Numbered from the stretch's first letter, positions 6,624 through 14,099 are shown. The stretch: DNA of 16,042 bases from an uncultured Collinsella sp. (GCA_958346165.1 CATVQO010000019.1:1-16042), one strand, 5' to 3'. Numbers and translations: made by a program. The notes: generated from the letters alone by a model not told the origin.

Positions 6624-8045
6624 CTACTCTATCAGGTCGTTGTGGCGCTCGATAGCATCCGCTACCGTACCGCCCTCATCCACAATAAGCGAACGGCGCT
6701 TGGGCGAGATGATGCGCTGGGCGGGGTACACGCCGCGGTGTCCGGCAGTTAGGTAGCTGATAAAGGCCACGATGACAAAGAACCCGGCTGCCGTGCCGTG
6801 GAACAGGTCGATGGCCATCATGCAGGTGGTGATGGGCACGTTGAGGCCGGCACAGAACACGCCGAGCATGCCGAGAGCCGCCAGAAAACTGGGGTCGATT
6901 CCGACGAGGCAACCGATCCAGCCGCCGAGCGCCGCACCGATGCCAAACAGGGGCGTGACCTCGCCGCCTTGGAAGCCCGCACCCAGGGTAAGCGCTGTGA
7001 CGACCAACTTGATGGCTGCGTCTGCCAGGGTGGTGTTGCCGGCAAATCCGGCGCCGGAAAGCCACGTGGAAAGGCCGGCGTAGTCCCAGGCGTCGAGAAG
7101 GGCATAGGCGGCCAAAACCACGAGTGCGCCTATGAGTGCGCGAACGAGGTAATTGGTGATAAAGCGACCGTACAGGCTCTTGACGGTTCGAACTGACCAG
7201 GCAAAGAGGCGTGCCGTCAGACCGAAGATAATGGCGCTGATAACAACGATGACAACCGTCCGTGGTGTCATGTTGGGAACGCTGGCGATAACATTCGCCT
7301 CGTACTCGGTACCCAGGGCGAGTGATGTAAAGTAGCCGGTAAACGAGGCGACCAGGCAGTAGATGCCCGCGGTGTAGTCAATCTTGCCGATAAAGCACAT
7401 CTCCATGCCAAAGAAAGCTCCGGCAAGGGGCGAACCGAATACGGCGCCAAAGGCCGACGAGATGCCGGCGAGCATGAGGTCGTGGTGGTCATGCTTTTTG
7501 AGGTGGGCGAGGCTCGAGATGTTGCTGGCGATGGTGCCGCCAATCTGCACCGCAGCTCCCTCGCGACCGGCCGATCCGCCCGTTAGGTGCGTGAGCGTGG
7601 AGCAGACGAAGGTGAGGACGGCCATGCGCATATGGATGAGGCGTGTGCCCAGAGCGGAGTCGATGACCAGGTTGTTACCGCGTTTGGCGGCAAGACCGTG
7701 GTTTTTGTACACCCATGCGGTGGCAACGCCCACAACGGGAAGCAGTGCGTAAATCCACGCATGGTGCTCGCGATAGTCGGTGGCGATATTCAGCGAGGCC
7801 AAAAACGCCCAAGCGGCAACGCCCATGGCGAGCGAGACAATGACGACGAGCGCGAGCAACTTGGCGCTCGCGAGTAGGTTGCGGGCGTTGCGGCGCGTGT
7901 CGGCAGCCAAGAGATGCTCGGAGCGGGTAAGTTGATGCCTGCCTGCCGTGATGACGTCGTTCAGGGAGAAAAAGCCGCCATCGTCGAGCGGCTGGGAATG
8001 ATCCTGCGTTTCGTTTGCGCTTTCGGGTTTGTCGTTATGAGCCAT
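6624..8045 (-). CDS. ClC-family anion channel/antiporter with non-canonical selectivity motifs
   Basis: A 473-residue polytopic membrane protein of the voltage-gated chloride channel (ClC) superfamily. The gating-glutamate motif is GSAGREGAAVQ, with the expected gate residue E162. The late motif is GFQGGEVTPLFGIGAALG (358-375), matching the position of GxFxP. In place of the usual GSGIP anion site there is GNNLV (123-127), and GREGP is GREGA. The protein has no C-terminal CBS domain. The first 60 residues are hydrophilic and probably cytoplasmic. Motif replacement of this kind marks a divergent ClC subgroup; a fluoride-type function is possible but unproven. The start at 8045 (GAGG 5 bases upstream) is preferred over the upstream frame to 8072. 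It is transcribed divergently from moeA. A perfect TATAAT lies on its strand at 8080-8075. Confidence 0.9.
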   Translation of the reverse strand: MAHNDKPESANETQDHSQPLDDGGFFSLNDVITAGRHQLTRSEHLLAADTRRNARNLLASAKLLALVVIVSLAMGVAAWAFLASLNIATDYREHHAWIYALLPVVGVATAWVYKNHGLAAKRGNNLVIDSALGTRLIHMRMAVLTFVCSTLTHLTGGSAGREGAAVQIGGTIASNISSLAHLKKHDHHDLMLAGISSAFGAVFGSPLAGAFFGMEMCFIGKIDYTAGIYCLVASFTGYFTSLALGTEYEANVIASVPNMTPRTVVIVVISAIIFGLTARLFAWSVRTVKSLYGRFITNYLVRALIGALVVLAAYALLDAWDYAGLSTWLSGAGFAGNTTLADAAIKLVVTALTLGAGFQGGEVTPLFGIGAALGGWIGCLVGIDPSFLAALGMLGVFCAGLNVPITTCMMAIDLFHGTAAGFFVIVAFISYLTAGHRGVYPAQRIISPKRRSLIVDEGGTVADAIERHNDLIE

Positions 8046-8255
8046 ACGTTCCTCTTTTAGGTTGCAACGCAAGCATTATAAAACGCGGCAAACGCGACGA
8101 GCCGGTGGGTTGGTTTCCATTCTGTTTCGCGGCCTGCAACCGACAGGTGTATTTGCGGGTGCAGGCCGAGTCGCGGTCGTGCGTCGGGGGATTATACTGA
8201 GAAAAGCATAAAGAATCGGCGCCCCTGTTGTGCGCCGTGACATTAAGAGGTGCAT
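8046..8255. promoter_or_regulatory. Divergent promoter region between the ClC gene and moeA
   Basis: The 210-base gap carries TATAAT on the minus strand (8080-8075) for the ClC gene and TATACT on the plus strand (8193-8198) for moeA; neither has a good -35. Between them, GGCCTGCA (8131-8138) and TGCAGGCC (8160-8167) form an 8-base inverted repeat with 21 bases between, a possible operator. The moeA leader has a 6-pair hairpin (8217-8222 with 8232-8237) before the ribosome binding site AAGAGG at 8245-8250. No known riboswitch was recognised. Confidence 0.45.
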
Positions 8256-9518
8256 ATGGCAGAGAAACTCATTCCGTTGAATGACGCACAGTCGATTATC
8301 CTGTCGCACGTTGCTCCGACCGATCTCGTCGAGATACCCGTGTGGCAGGCCGCCGGCCTTCCCTTGGCCGAGGACGCGGTGGCCGATATCGATATCTCGC
8401 CGTTTGCCAACAGTGCTATGGACGGATATGCCGTGCGCTCGGCGGACTTGGCGCAGGCATCTGGCGAGGCGCCGGTGACGCTCGACGTTATCGGTCACGA
8501 GGCCGCGGGCCATGTGTTTGAGGGCACAATCGGCGCGGGCGAGGCGGTCCGCATCATGACGGGCGCGCCGGTGCCCGAAGGTGCCGACGCCGTGGTGAAA
8601 TACGAGATCGTCGATGTGCTCGACGGCGATGGCAACGAGGGCTCGCACGTTCGCTTCTCGGCGCCGGCCAAGGTGGGGGAGAACGTTCGCTCGGCTGCTG
8701 AGGAAGCCCACGCCGGCGATGTTGTGATGCACGCCGGCGAGGTTGTGGCTCCGGCGGGCGCCGGCCTGCTGGCGAGCGCCGGGTATGCGAACGTGAAGGT
8801 GCATGCCGCTCCGCGCGTGGGCATTATCTCGCTGGGCACGGAGCTGGTCGCGCCGGGTGAGCTGCCGGCGCGCGGTCAGATTCGCGATTCCAACTCCTCG
8901 GCGCTGATGGCCGAGGCGCTCGATGCCGGCGCCGAGCCCGTGTTCTACGGCATTGCGCCCGATGATGAGCAAGCGATCGCCGAGCTGGTGCATCGTGCCG
9001 TGCAGGAGTGCGACTTTGTCATTACGAGCGGTGGCGCCTCGGCGGGCGATTACGACTATGTGACGGCGCTGGTCCAGCGCGAGGGCGAGGTGCTGTTCGA
9101 CCGCATCTCGATGCGTCCGGGCAAGGCCATCACGTTTGGCTTGCTCGGGGGTAAGCCCTACCTAGGGCTTTCAGGCAATCCGGCTGCGGCGTATGTGGGC
9201 TTTGAGATGCTTGCCCGTCCGGCGATTCGCAAGATGCGCGGTTTTGCCGAGGTTGCGCGTCCCGTGCAGCAGGCGACGCTCACACACGGCGTGAAAAAGC
9301 GACAGCATCGCCGCTTCTTCGATCGCGCCACGGTTTTGCGCGACCCCGAGACCGGTGAGTTGTTGGTGACCGAGGCTAAGACACAGAATTCGGCGCTGCT
9401 TGGAACTATGCAGCGTGCGAACTGCCTGTTGCGTATTGACGAAGGACCGTGCGAGCTCAAGGCGGGAGATGCCGTGGACGTTGTTCGCGTCGACCTGCCC
9501 GAGGGAACGGCGCTATAG
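8256..9518 (+). CDS. moeA: Molybdopterin molybdenumtransferase MoeA
   Basis: A 420-residue cytoplasmic enzyme that inserts molybdenum into adenylylated molybdopterin in the last step of molybdenum cofactor synthesis. Family landmarks are NSAMDGYAV (52-60), MTGAPVPEGADAVV (101-114), a C-terminal MoCF-type domain with SGGASAGDYDYV, and MRPGKAITFG followed by GLSGNPAAA. The length is normal. The ATG at 8256 is preferred over the in-frame GTG at 8250, since AAGAGG (8245-8250) then lies 5 bases upstream. Its stop codon overlaps the mogA ribosome binding site, so the two are translationally coupled. Together with mogA and modABC it forms a molybdenum uptake and cofactor module. A tungsten role is also possible, since MoeA paralogues can handle tungsten. 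Confidence 0.95.
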   Translation: MAEKLIPLNDAQSIILSHVAPTDLVEIPVWQAAGLPLAEDAVADIDISPFANSAMDGYAVRSADLAQASGEAPVTLDVIGHEAAGHVFEGTIGAGEAVRIMTGAPVPEGADAVVKYEIVDVLDGDGNEGSHVRFSAPAKVGENVRSAAEEAHAGDVVMHAGEVVAPAGAGLLASAGYANVKVHAAPRVGIISLGTELVAPGELPARGQIRDSNSSALMAEALDAGAEPVFYGIAPDDEQAIAELVHRAVQECDFVITSGGASAGDYDYVTALVQREGEVLFDRISMRPGKAITFGLLGGKPYLGLSGNPAAAYVGFEMLARPAIRKMRGFAEVARPVQQATLTHGVKKRQHRRFFDRATVLRDPETGELLVTEAKTQNSALLGTMQRANCLLRIDEGPCELKAGDAVDVVRVDLPEGTAL

Positions 9519-9528
9519 GAGGAACGCT

Positions 9529-10008
9529 ATGGAGTTGAAGATTTCGATCGTGACGTGCTCGGACACACGCGATCTTTTGCAGGATGAGGCCGGAGCCGCA
9601 CTCGAGGAACTTATCGAGGCACAGGGCTGGACGGTCGCCTCACATGTGGTCGTGCGCGACGACGTCAGCGAGATCGGTGATGCCATTGTGGAAGCCGCCG
9701 ATGAGTGCCACGCCAATGTCGTGCTTACCTGCGGCGGCACGGGGCTTTCGATGCGCGATGTAACGCCCGAGGCGACGCGTGCCGTCTGCGAGCGCGATGT
9801 GCCGGGTATTGCAGAGGCGATCCGTGCATACTCCATGACCAAGACACGCCGCGCCATGCTCTCGCGCGCCGTGTGCATGCAGCGTGGGCATACGCTTGTC
9901 ATCAACTTTCCGGGATCTACGAAAGCGGCCCGCGAAAGCTGGGAGGCCGTGAGCGATCAGCTGGAGCATGCGGCCCAAATGACGGCGGGCGGCGGGCACG
10001 CCAAATAA
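9529..10008 (+). CDS. mogA: MogA/MoaB-family molybdopterin adenylyltransferase
   Basis: A 159-residue protein of the MoCF biosynthesis domain family, expected to adenylylate molybdopterin so that MoeA can load the metal. The catalytic-type block TCGGTGLSMRDVTPEAT lies at about 67-83, with the conserved GGTG. A C-terminal LVINFPGS (123-130) corresponds to the family NLPG-type motif. The ribosome binding site AGGAGG (9517-9522) overlaps the moeA stop, with 6 bases to the ATG; the gap between the genes is only 10 bases. MogA and MoaB cannot be separated confidently by reading alone. A terminator follows at 10022-10056. Confidence 0.92.
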   Translation: MELKISIVTCSDTRDLLQDEAGAALEELIEAQGWTVASHVVVRDDVSEIGDAIVEAADECHANVVLTCGGTGLSMRDVTPEATRAVCERDVPGIAEAIRAYSMTKTRRAMLSRAVCMQRGHTLVINFPGSTKAARESWEAVSDQLEHAAQMTAGGGHAK

Positions 10009-10021
10009 GCGCACTACCTGC

Positions 10022-10056
10022 GGCGGAGCGACCTTACGGGCTGCTCCGCCTTTTTT
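10022..10056 (+). terminator. Intrinsic terminator after mogA
   Basis: GGCGGAGC (10022-10029) pairs perfectly with GCTCCGCC (10043-10050) around a 13-base loop, and six T follow (10051-10056). It separates the moeA-mogA unit from modABC. Confidence 0.88.
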
Positions 10057-10118
10057 ATGCAGCGGCAGTGCGGTCATCTCGGGGTTATCGGTAAAAGAAA
10101 CTTATTAGACGAGAAGTA

Positions 10119-10208
10119 GTTATCACAAACATTATTCGCGCTGAAGTATAATCTAGTAACAGAATAAAGCCCGCGGTGGGGTGCCCGGGCATAGCGTTCG
10201 AAAGGGCT
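10119..10208 (+). promoter_or_regulatory. modA promoter with candidate operator and leader hairpins
   Basis: A perfect TATAAT is at 10147-10152, without a good -35, which would suit an activator-dependent promoter. It is embedded in a near-symmetric AT-rich dyad: GTTA at 10119-10122 with TAAC at 10157-10160, and ATTAT at 10131-10135 with ATAAT at 10148-10152. The short leader offers two exclusive hairpins. AGCCC (10168-10172) with GGGCT (10204-10208) would mask the ribosome binding site AAAGGG. GCCCG (10169-10173) with CGGGC (10186-10190) would free it. Confidence 0.4.
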
Positions 10209-10212
10209 GAAC

Positions 10213-11085
10213 ATGTTCGATATGGTTTCTCGCCGCGGATTCGTCTCGCTTTCTGCTGTCGCCGCTGCCGGCCTTGGTCTTGCCGGCTGCTCGGGCAGCA
10301 AGACGTCCGAGCCGGCCGGATCCGATGCCGGTTCTGCTAAGGCATCTTCCAAGAAAGCTGTCGAGCTGCAGGTCTTTGCCGCCAACTCGCTCGAGAAGGC
10401 CCTGCCCGAGGTTCAGGAGCTCTACACCGAGCAGACCGGCACCACGTTTACCGACACGCAGTTTAAGGCGTCTGGCGACCTTGTCGAGCAGATGCGCGCC
10501 GGTGCCGCCGTCGACGTGCTCATCACGGCCTCCAAGGGCACCATGGACGACGCCGAAGCCGCCGAGCTCGTCGACACCGACACGCGTGAGGACATGTTTG
10601 TCAACGACCTTGTGATCGTTCGCGCCGAGGGCTCCGATACTAAGGTCGAGGCCATCGCCGACGTCGCGAACCTGGACGGCAAGATCGCCATCGGCGATGC
10701 CAAGACCGTCCCCGCCGGCAAGTACGCCAACCAGGCGCTGGCTTCCGTGGCCCTCTACACCGGTACCGAGGGCGATGACGGTGAGTATGCGCCCGAGATT
10801 GCTGACAAGGTCGCACTGGCCGACAAGGTCGGTACCGCTGCGTCTTACGTCTCTACGGGCGACTGCGTGGCTGGCTTTGTCTACAGCTCCGACATCTTCC
10901 GCTATGACGGCATCGAGGAGGCCTTCGTGTGCCCCGAGGATTCGCACAAACCCATCGTGTACCCGGGTGCCGTTGCCGAGAGCTCCGAGCATGCCGACGA
11001 GGCCAAGGCGTTTATCGACTTTTGCCTGACCAACAAGAAGGCGCAGAAGATTTGGGCGAAGTACGGCTTTGAGCTTTCCGCGTAG
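10213..11085 (+). CDS. modA: Molybdate ABC transporter substrate-binding lipoprotein
   Basis: A 290-residue extracytoplasmic solute-binding protein that captures molybdate (or tungstate) for ModBC. The N-terminus carries SRRGF (6-10), like a Tat twin-arginine motif, then a short hydrophobic stretch and a lipobox LAGC with the lipidated Cys26. A Ser/Ala/Gly/Lys linker follows (27-48). The mature domain starts with LQVFAANSLEKALPEV, typical of ModA, whose early Ser contributes to oxyanion binding; later KASGDLVEQM and VPAGKYA also match the family. AAAGGG (10201-10206) is 6 bases upstream of the ATG. It is the first gene of modABC. ModA versus the tungstate-type WtpA cannot be settled here, but length and motifs suit ModA. 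Confidence 0.93.
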   Translation: MFDMVSRRGFVSLSAVAAAGLGLAGCSGSKTSEPAGSDAGSAKASSKKAVELQVFAANSLEKALPEVQELYTEQTGTTFTDTQFKASGDLVEQMRAGAAVDVLITASKGTMDDAEAAELVDTDTREDMFVNDLVIVRAEGSDTKVEAIADVANLDGKIAIGDAKTVPAGKYANQALASVALYTGTEGDDGEYAPEIADKVALADKVGTAASYVSTGDCVAGFVYSSDIFRYDGIEEAFVCPEDSHKPIVYPGAVAESSEHADEAKAFIDFCLTNKKAQKIWAKYGFELSA

Positions 11086-11153
11086 TGCGGCTTGGCGCGA
11101 TAATTCCATCGTTTTGTGTTTTACTCCGTCCTTGTATTCTCTTGGAGCTTTTC

Positions 11154-12596
11154 GTGCTTAATAGATTCCGCATGCTTGTCGCTTGTGCTTTGACCTTCGC
11201 ACTTTGCTGGGTGCCGGGATTTGCATTTGCTGGGGACGCTGCGGACGGGGCCCAGAACGCTGCGACCGCCCATGGGCTTTCCTATGGGATCGAGGGTTTT
11301 GAGCGGTTGGCCAAGGGGACCGCTCGTGCCATGGAGGGCCAGCCTGAGGGCTATCGGTTTCCCGTTGACGAGGACGTGGACCTTGTAGTGGCGCCTGCTG
11401 CCGATCGCGTTGTGGTGTGGATGTCGCCCAAGGCGGTCGAGAAGTATGGGTTGGATCCGCAGGATAACGAGTGCGTATCGGGTCTCAAGGCCCTCGTCTG
11501 TGAGCTCGACAGCGCAAACTGCATGGGAGGTACGCAGCTAGGGGACGTTGATCTTCCTTGGTATGTCACGGCGGAAACAACGTTTGATGCCGGTGGGTAT
11601 ACCTATGGCTTTGACGAGCGCAGTGCGGATGGGGACCGCTATGTGGTGATTGCATCAGCCTCGGGTGATGCCATGGGCGGCGCGCGTTGGCTTGATAGCG
11701 CTCAAATGGTAGAAGCGTCGTCTGTCGTGTTGCGGGACGAGCAGGGGCCCTTGACCTCTCTGGCCTCCTTTTTGGGCGACATCGACTATCGCCCGTTTTG
11801 GGTGTCCATTAAAACGAGCGGCCTTGCTCTGGTAATCGCGTTTGCGCTGGGCCTGTTCGCCGCGTGGAAGACTATGGGTACCTCGAGTCGCATCAAGGGC
11901 CTGATCGATTCGGTCTTTACGATTCCTATGGTGTTGCCGCCTACGGTGTGCGGCTTTCTGCTCCTCATGCTGTTTGGTCGATCGACCGGGGTCGGTCGGT
12001 GGCTGATCGCGCACGGCGTCTCGATTGTCTTTACGTGGCCTGCGGCGGTGATCTCTGCCGTGGTGGTGTCGTTCCCCCTGGTCTACCGTACGGCGCTCGG
12101 CGCCTTTGAGAGCCTCGACACGCAGATGCTCGACGCCGCGCGAACCTTGGGATGGTCCGAACGTCGCATCTTTGCCAAGCTTATGATGCCGCTCGGCTGG
12201 CCCTCCATCGCCGCCGGCACGGTGCTCGCCTTTGCCCGCGCGATGGGCGAGTTTGGCTGCACGCTGTTCTTTGCGGGCAACTACGCCGGTATTACGCAGA
12301 CCATCCCCATTGCCATCTACTTTGAGTGGATGGGCGGCAATACGTCGGTGGCCCTCTTTTGGGTCGTGGTCGTAATAGCGTTCAGCTTCCTGGTCATCCT
12401 ATTCATCAACATGTACACGGCGCATTCGCAAAAGTATCGCGAGCGTGGTCTCTCCCGTGCTGAGCGCAAACAGGCCAAAGATCTCGCCGGACAGGGCGAT
12501 TCGCTTGACCCGGCGGGCGGCGATGCCCTGCGAATCGATCGCGAGGCGCTGGCCGAGCTTATGCGCGATGACGCGGTCACGAAGGGAGGTCGATAG
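11154..12596 (+). CDS. modB: Molybdate ABC transporter permease ModB with an extra extracytoplasmic N-terminal domain
   Basis: A 480-residue permease, about twice the usual ModB length (about 225-230). Residues 1-26 look like a cleavable signal peptide ending AFA/GD. Residues 27 to about 215 form a hydrophilic, probably beta-rich domain with Cys107, Cys116 and Cys123 and no family I recognise. Residues from about 218 on are a normal ModB membrane core: about five helices, TIPMVLPPTVCGF, and the ATPase-contact EAA loop DAARTLGW...MMPLGWPSIAAG (about 327-355), followed by GEFG. A charged cytoplasmic tail of about 55 residues ends the protein. The GTG at 11154 has GGAG 6 bases upstream. An alternative GTG at 11085 overlaps the modA stop but lacks a ribosome binding site and gives a poor signal. 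The stop lies 3 bases before modC. Confidence 0.88.
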   Translation: MLNRFRMLVACALTFALCWVPGFAFAGDAADGAQNAATAHGLSYGIEGFERLAKGTARAMEGQPEGYRFPVDEDVDLVVAPAADRVVVWMSPKAVEKYGLDPQDNECVSGLKALVCELDSANCMGGTQLGDVDLPWYVTAETTFDAGGYTYGFDERSADGDRYVVIASASGDAMGGARWLDSAQMVEASSVVLRDEQGPLTSLASFLGDIDYRPFWVSIKTSGLALVIAFALGLFAAWKTMGTSSRIKGLIDSVFTIPMVLPPTVCGFLLLMLFGRSTGVGRWLIAHGVSIVFTWPAAVISAVVVSFPLVYRTALGAFESLDTQMLDAARTLGWSERRIFAKLMMPLGWPSIAAGTVLAFARAMGEFGCTLFFAGNYAGITQTIPIAIYFEWMGGNTSVALFWVVVVIAFSFLVILFINMYTAHSQKYRERGLSRAERKQAKDLAGQGDSLDPAGGDALRIDREALAELMRDDAVTKGGR

Positions 12597-12599
12597 GCC

Positions 12600-13670
12600 A
12601 TGTCGCTCGTTCTGGATATCAAAAAGCGCTATCCCGGGTTTATGCTCGACATACAGCTTGAAGCCGGCGAGGAGTGTGTGGCGCTGCTGGGCGCCTCGGG
12701 TTGCGGCAAGAGCTGCACGCTGCGCTGCATTGCCGGTGTGGAGACGCCCGACGAGGGCAAGATCGTCGTCAACGGCGTGACCTTCTTTGACTCGGCGGCG
12801 GGCATCGACCTGTCGCCCCAGGAGCGAAAATGCGCCCTGTTGTTCCAAAACTATCAGCTGTTTCCCAACATGACGGTGGCCGATAACGTATGCGCCGGTG
12901 TAAAGGGCGCCGGCGACGCCGCGGCGCGCAAAAGGTTGGCGGAGCGCTATCTGGGCATTTTCGGTCTGGCCGATTTCTCCGACCGCTATCCCGCGCGCCT
13001 CTCGGGCGGCCAGCAGCAGCGCGTGGCGCTCGCGCGCATGGTGGCGGCGCACCCGGGCATCTTTATGTTCGACGAGCCCATGAGCGCACTCGATTCCTAT
13101 CTTAAGAGCGCGCTCGAACAGAACATGCTCGACCTGTTTGATGTGTGCAACCGTACCGTGCTCTACGTGAGCCACGACATCGACGAAGCGTGCCGCCTGT
13201 GCCAGCGCATCTGTGTGATGCACGACGGGCATGTTGAGGAGATCGGCTCCGTCGAGGACGTGGTCCGCCGTCCGCAGACGCTGGCGGCACTGCGCCTGAC
13301 GGGCTGCAAGAACACAAGCCGCGCACGAAAGATCGGGCCCGAGGAAGTTGAGGCGCTCGATTGGGGCATGACCTTTAACGTGGGTCGCGAGGTTCCCGAC
13401 GATGTTGCCTACCTGGGTATTCGTGCGAGCTACTTCCATGTGGACAACCGTGCCGAGCGGGGTCGCAACAGTTACGACCTGCACGTGGCGCGCGTGAGCG
13501 ATTCGCGCTTTGAGCGGCTGGTGTTGCTGGACGTGCCGCGCGTTGATGCGCCCACGCGTCTGCAGTGGAAGGTCAACAAAGTGGGCATGCCTGTCGACGA
13601 GCTGCCGCAAGCAGGCGAGACGCTGCGCATGCATTTTGATGCCAGCAGGATCCATTTGGTTTGTCGATAG
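12600..13670 (+). CDS. modC: Molybdate ABC transporter ATP-binding protein
   Basis: A 356-residue ABC ATPase that powers molybdate import through ModB. Walker A is GASGCGKS (31-38), the Q-loop glutamine is Q83 in LLFQNYQLFPN, the signature is LSGGQ (134-138), Walker B is IFMFDEP (154-160, D158/E159), and the switch histidine is H192 in SHDIDEA. All catalytic residues are intact. Residues about 235-356 form a C-terminal regulatory extension of the TOBE/MOP type that in ModC can bind oxyanion. GGGAGG (12584-12589) lies 10 bases upstream of the ATG, inside the end of modB, so translation is probably coupled. A weak hairpin terminator follows. Confidence 0.93.
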   Translation: MSLVLDIKKRYPGFMLDIQLEAGEECVALLGASGCGKSCTLRCIAGVETPDEGKIVVNGVTFFDSAAGIDLSPQERKCALLFQNYQLFPNMTVADNVCAGVKGAGDAAARKRLAERYLGIFGLADFSDRYPARLSGGQQQRVALARMVAAHPGIFMFDEPMSALDSYLKSALEQNMLDLFDVCNRTVLYVSHDIDEACRLCQRICVMHDGHVEEIGSVEDVVRRPQTLAALRLTGCKNTSRARKIGPEEVEALDWGMTFNVGREVPDDVAYLGIRASYFHVDNRAERGRNSYDLHVARVSDSRFERLVLLDVPRVDAPTRLQWKVNKVGMPVDELPQAGETLRMHFDASRIHLVCR

Positions 13671-13681
13671 CGCCGGTTAAT

Positions 13682-13708
13682 GCCGTCGGGGATATAAGCC
13701 TCGGCGGC
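13682..13708 (+). terminator. Probable weak terminator after modC
   Basis: Bases 13682-13691 pair with 13699-13708 over 10 positions (two G-T pairs) around a 7-base loop. The tail TTCGTCTTG is only moderately T-rich, so termination may be partial. It begins 11 bases after the modC stop. Confidence 0.5.
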
Positions 13709-13832
13709 TTCGTCTTGCCGTTCGCCGAATGAGGAATGACAAACCTTTATCAATCAAGATAATTATTTATTAAACGACGGCACACGACGCTGTCGTACGA
13801 ATGTCAACGGTGTTCGTCTGGACGATGACCGC

Positions 13833-13841
13833 TGATATAGT
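13833..13841 (+). promoter_or_regulatory. Extended -10 promoter of the reductase leader
   Basis: TGA-TATAGT at 13833-13841 fits an extended -10 element, with a weak TTCGTC at 13813-13818 as -35 (17-base spacer). Transcription would begin near 13848, only about 24 bases before the micro-ORF start and about 250 bases before the first reductase gene. Confidence 0.45.
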
Positions 13842-13871
13842 TGATCTTGACTGGTTAAGGAGGGTGCGCAC

Positions 13872-13940
13872 ATGCCGCAGACGACATACATTCGCCGCGT
13901 TGCCGCGCGCGCCCTGTATATGGCTCGGAGCCGCATATGA
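13872..13940 (+). CDS. Possible 22-residue leader peptide
   Basis: A micro-ORF of 22 codons (MPQTTYIRRVAARALYMARSRI) has an excellent ribosome binding site, AAGGAGGG at 13857-13864, 7 bases upstream of its ATG. It has five arginines (a CGC-CGC pair at codons 8-9) and five alanines. No homologue is recognised. Its stop codon lies inside one of two alternative hairpins (13918-13938 or 13924-13963), an arrangement that resembles attenuation or translation-coupled control of the downstream reductase genes. The ribosome binding site quality is the main argument that it is translated; a chance ORF is still possible. Confidence 0.4.
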   Translation: MPQTTYIRRVAARALYMARSRI

Positions 13941-14099
13941 GCAGGTATGTTCACGGCTCCGGGAGAGACGACGCACAGCTAAATAATCGACCGCAAAGCA
14001 GGTTCCCCAAAATTCCGGGTTTAGGCGCGGCTGGGTTTTCGCCACCCACCGTGCAGCAATACCGTAGCTATTCATTTTTGGTTCGAGAGGGGAACCGTT

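Larger units (their letters stand above)
13671..14099 (+). other. 429-base non-coding leader region before the reductase genes
   Basis: Apart from the modC hairpin, this gap contains an AT-rich patch with the dyad TTATC/GATAA (13748-13752, 13759-13763), an ACGAC/GTCGT hairpin (13785-13797), and an extended -10 promoter at 13833-13841. After these come a 22-codon micro-ORF (13872-13940), two mutually exclusive hairpins around its end, and an 11-pair hairpin with one bulge (14025-14054). Finally, a GGTTC/GAACC hairpin (14080-14084, 14092-14096) puts the ribosome binding site of the next gene in its loop. None of the riboswitch families I know could be matched. Confidence 0.5.

Noticed and set aside
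8046..8249. Fluoride (crcB) riboswitch upstream of the ClC gene
   Set aside because: The conserved core sequences of that riboswitch are not found on the minus strand.
12399..13655. A 418-codon minus-strand frame across modC
   Set aside because: Shadow of modC; His/Arg/Ala-rich with no family features.
13947..13982. Second micro-ORF of 11 codons after the leader peptide
   Set aside because: Its ribosome binding site is poor and too close to the ATG.
13941..14099. c-di-GMP (GEMM) or glycine riboswitch in the reductase leader
   Set aside because: Fragments such as GCACAG, CGCAAAGC and GGGAGAG look suggestive, but the required hairpins and spacing of these families are missing.
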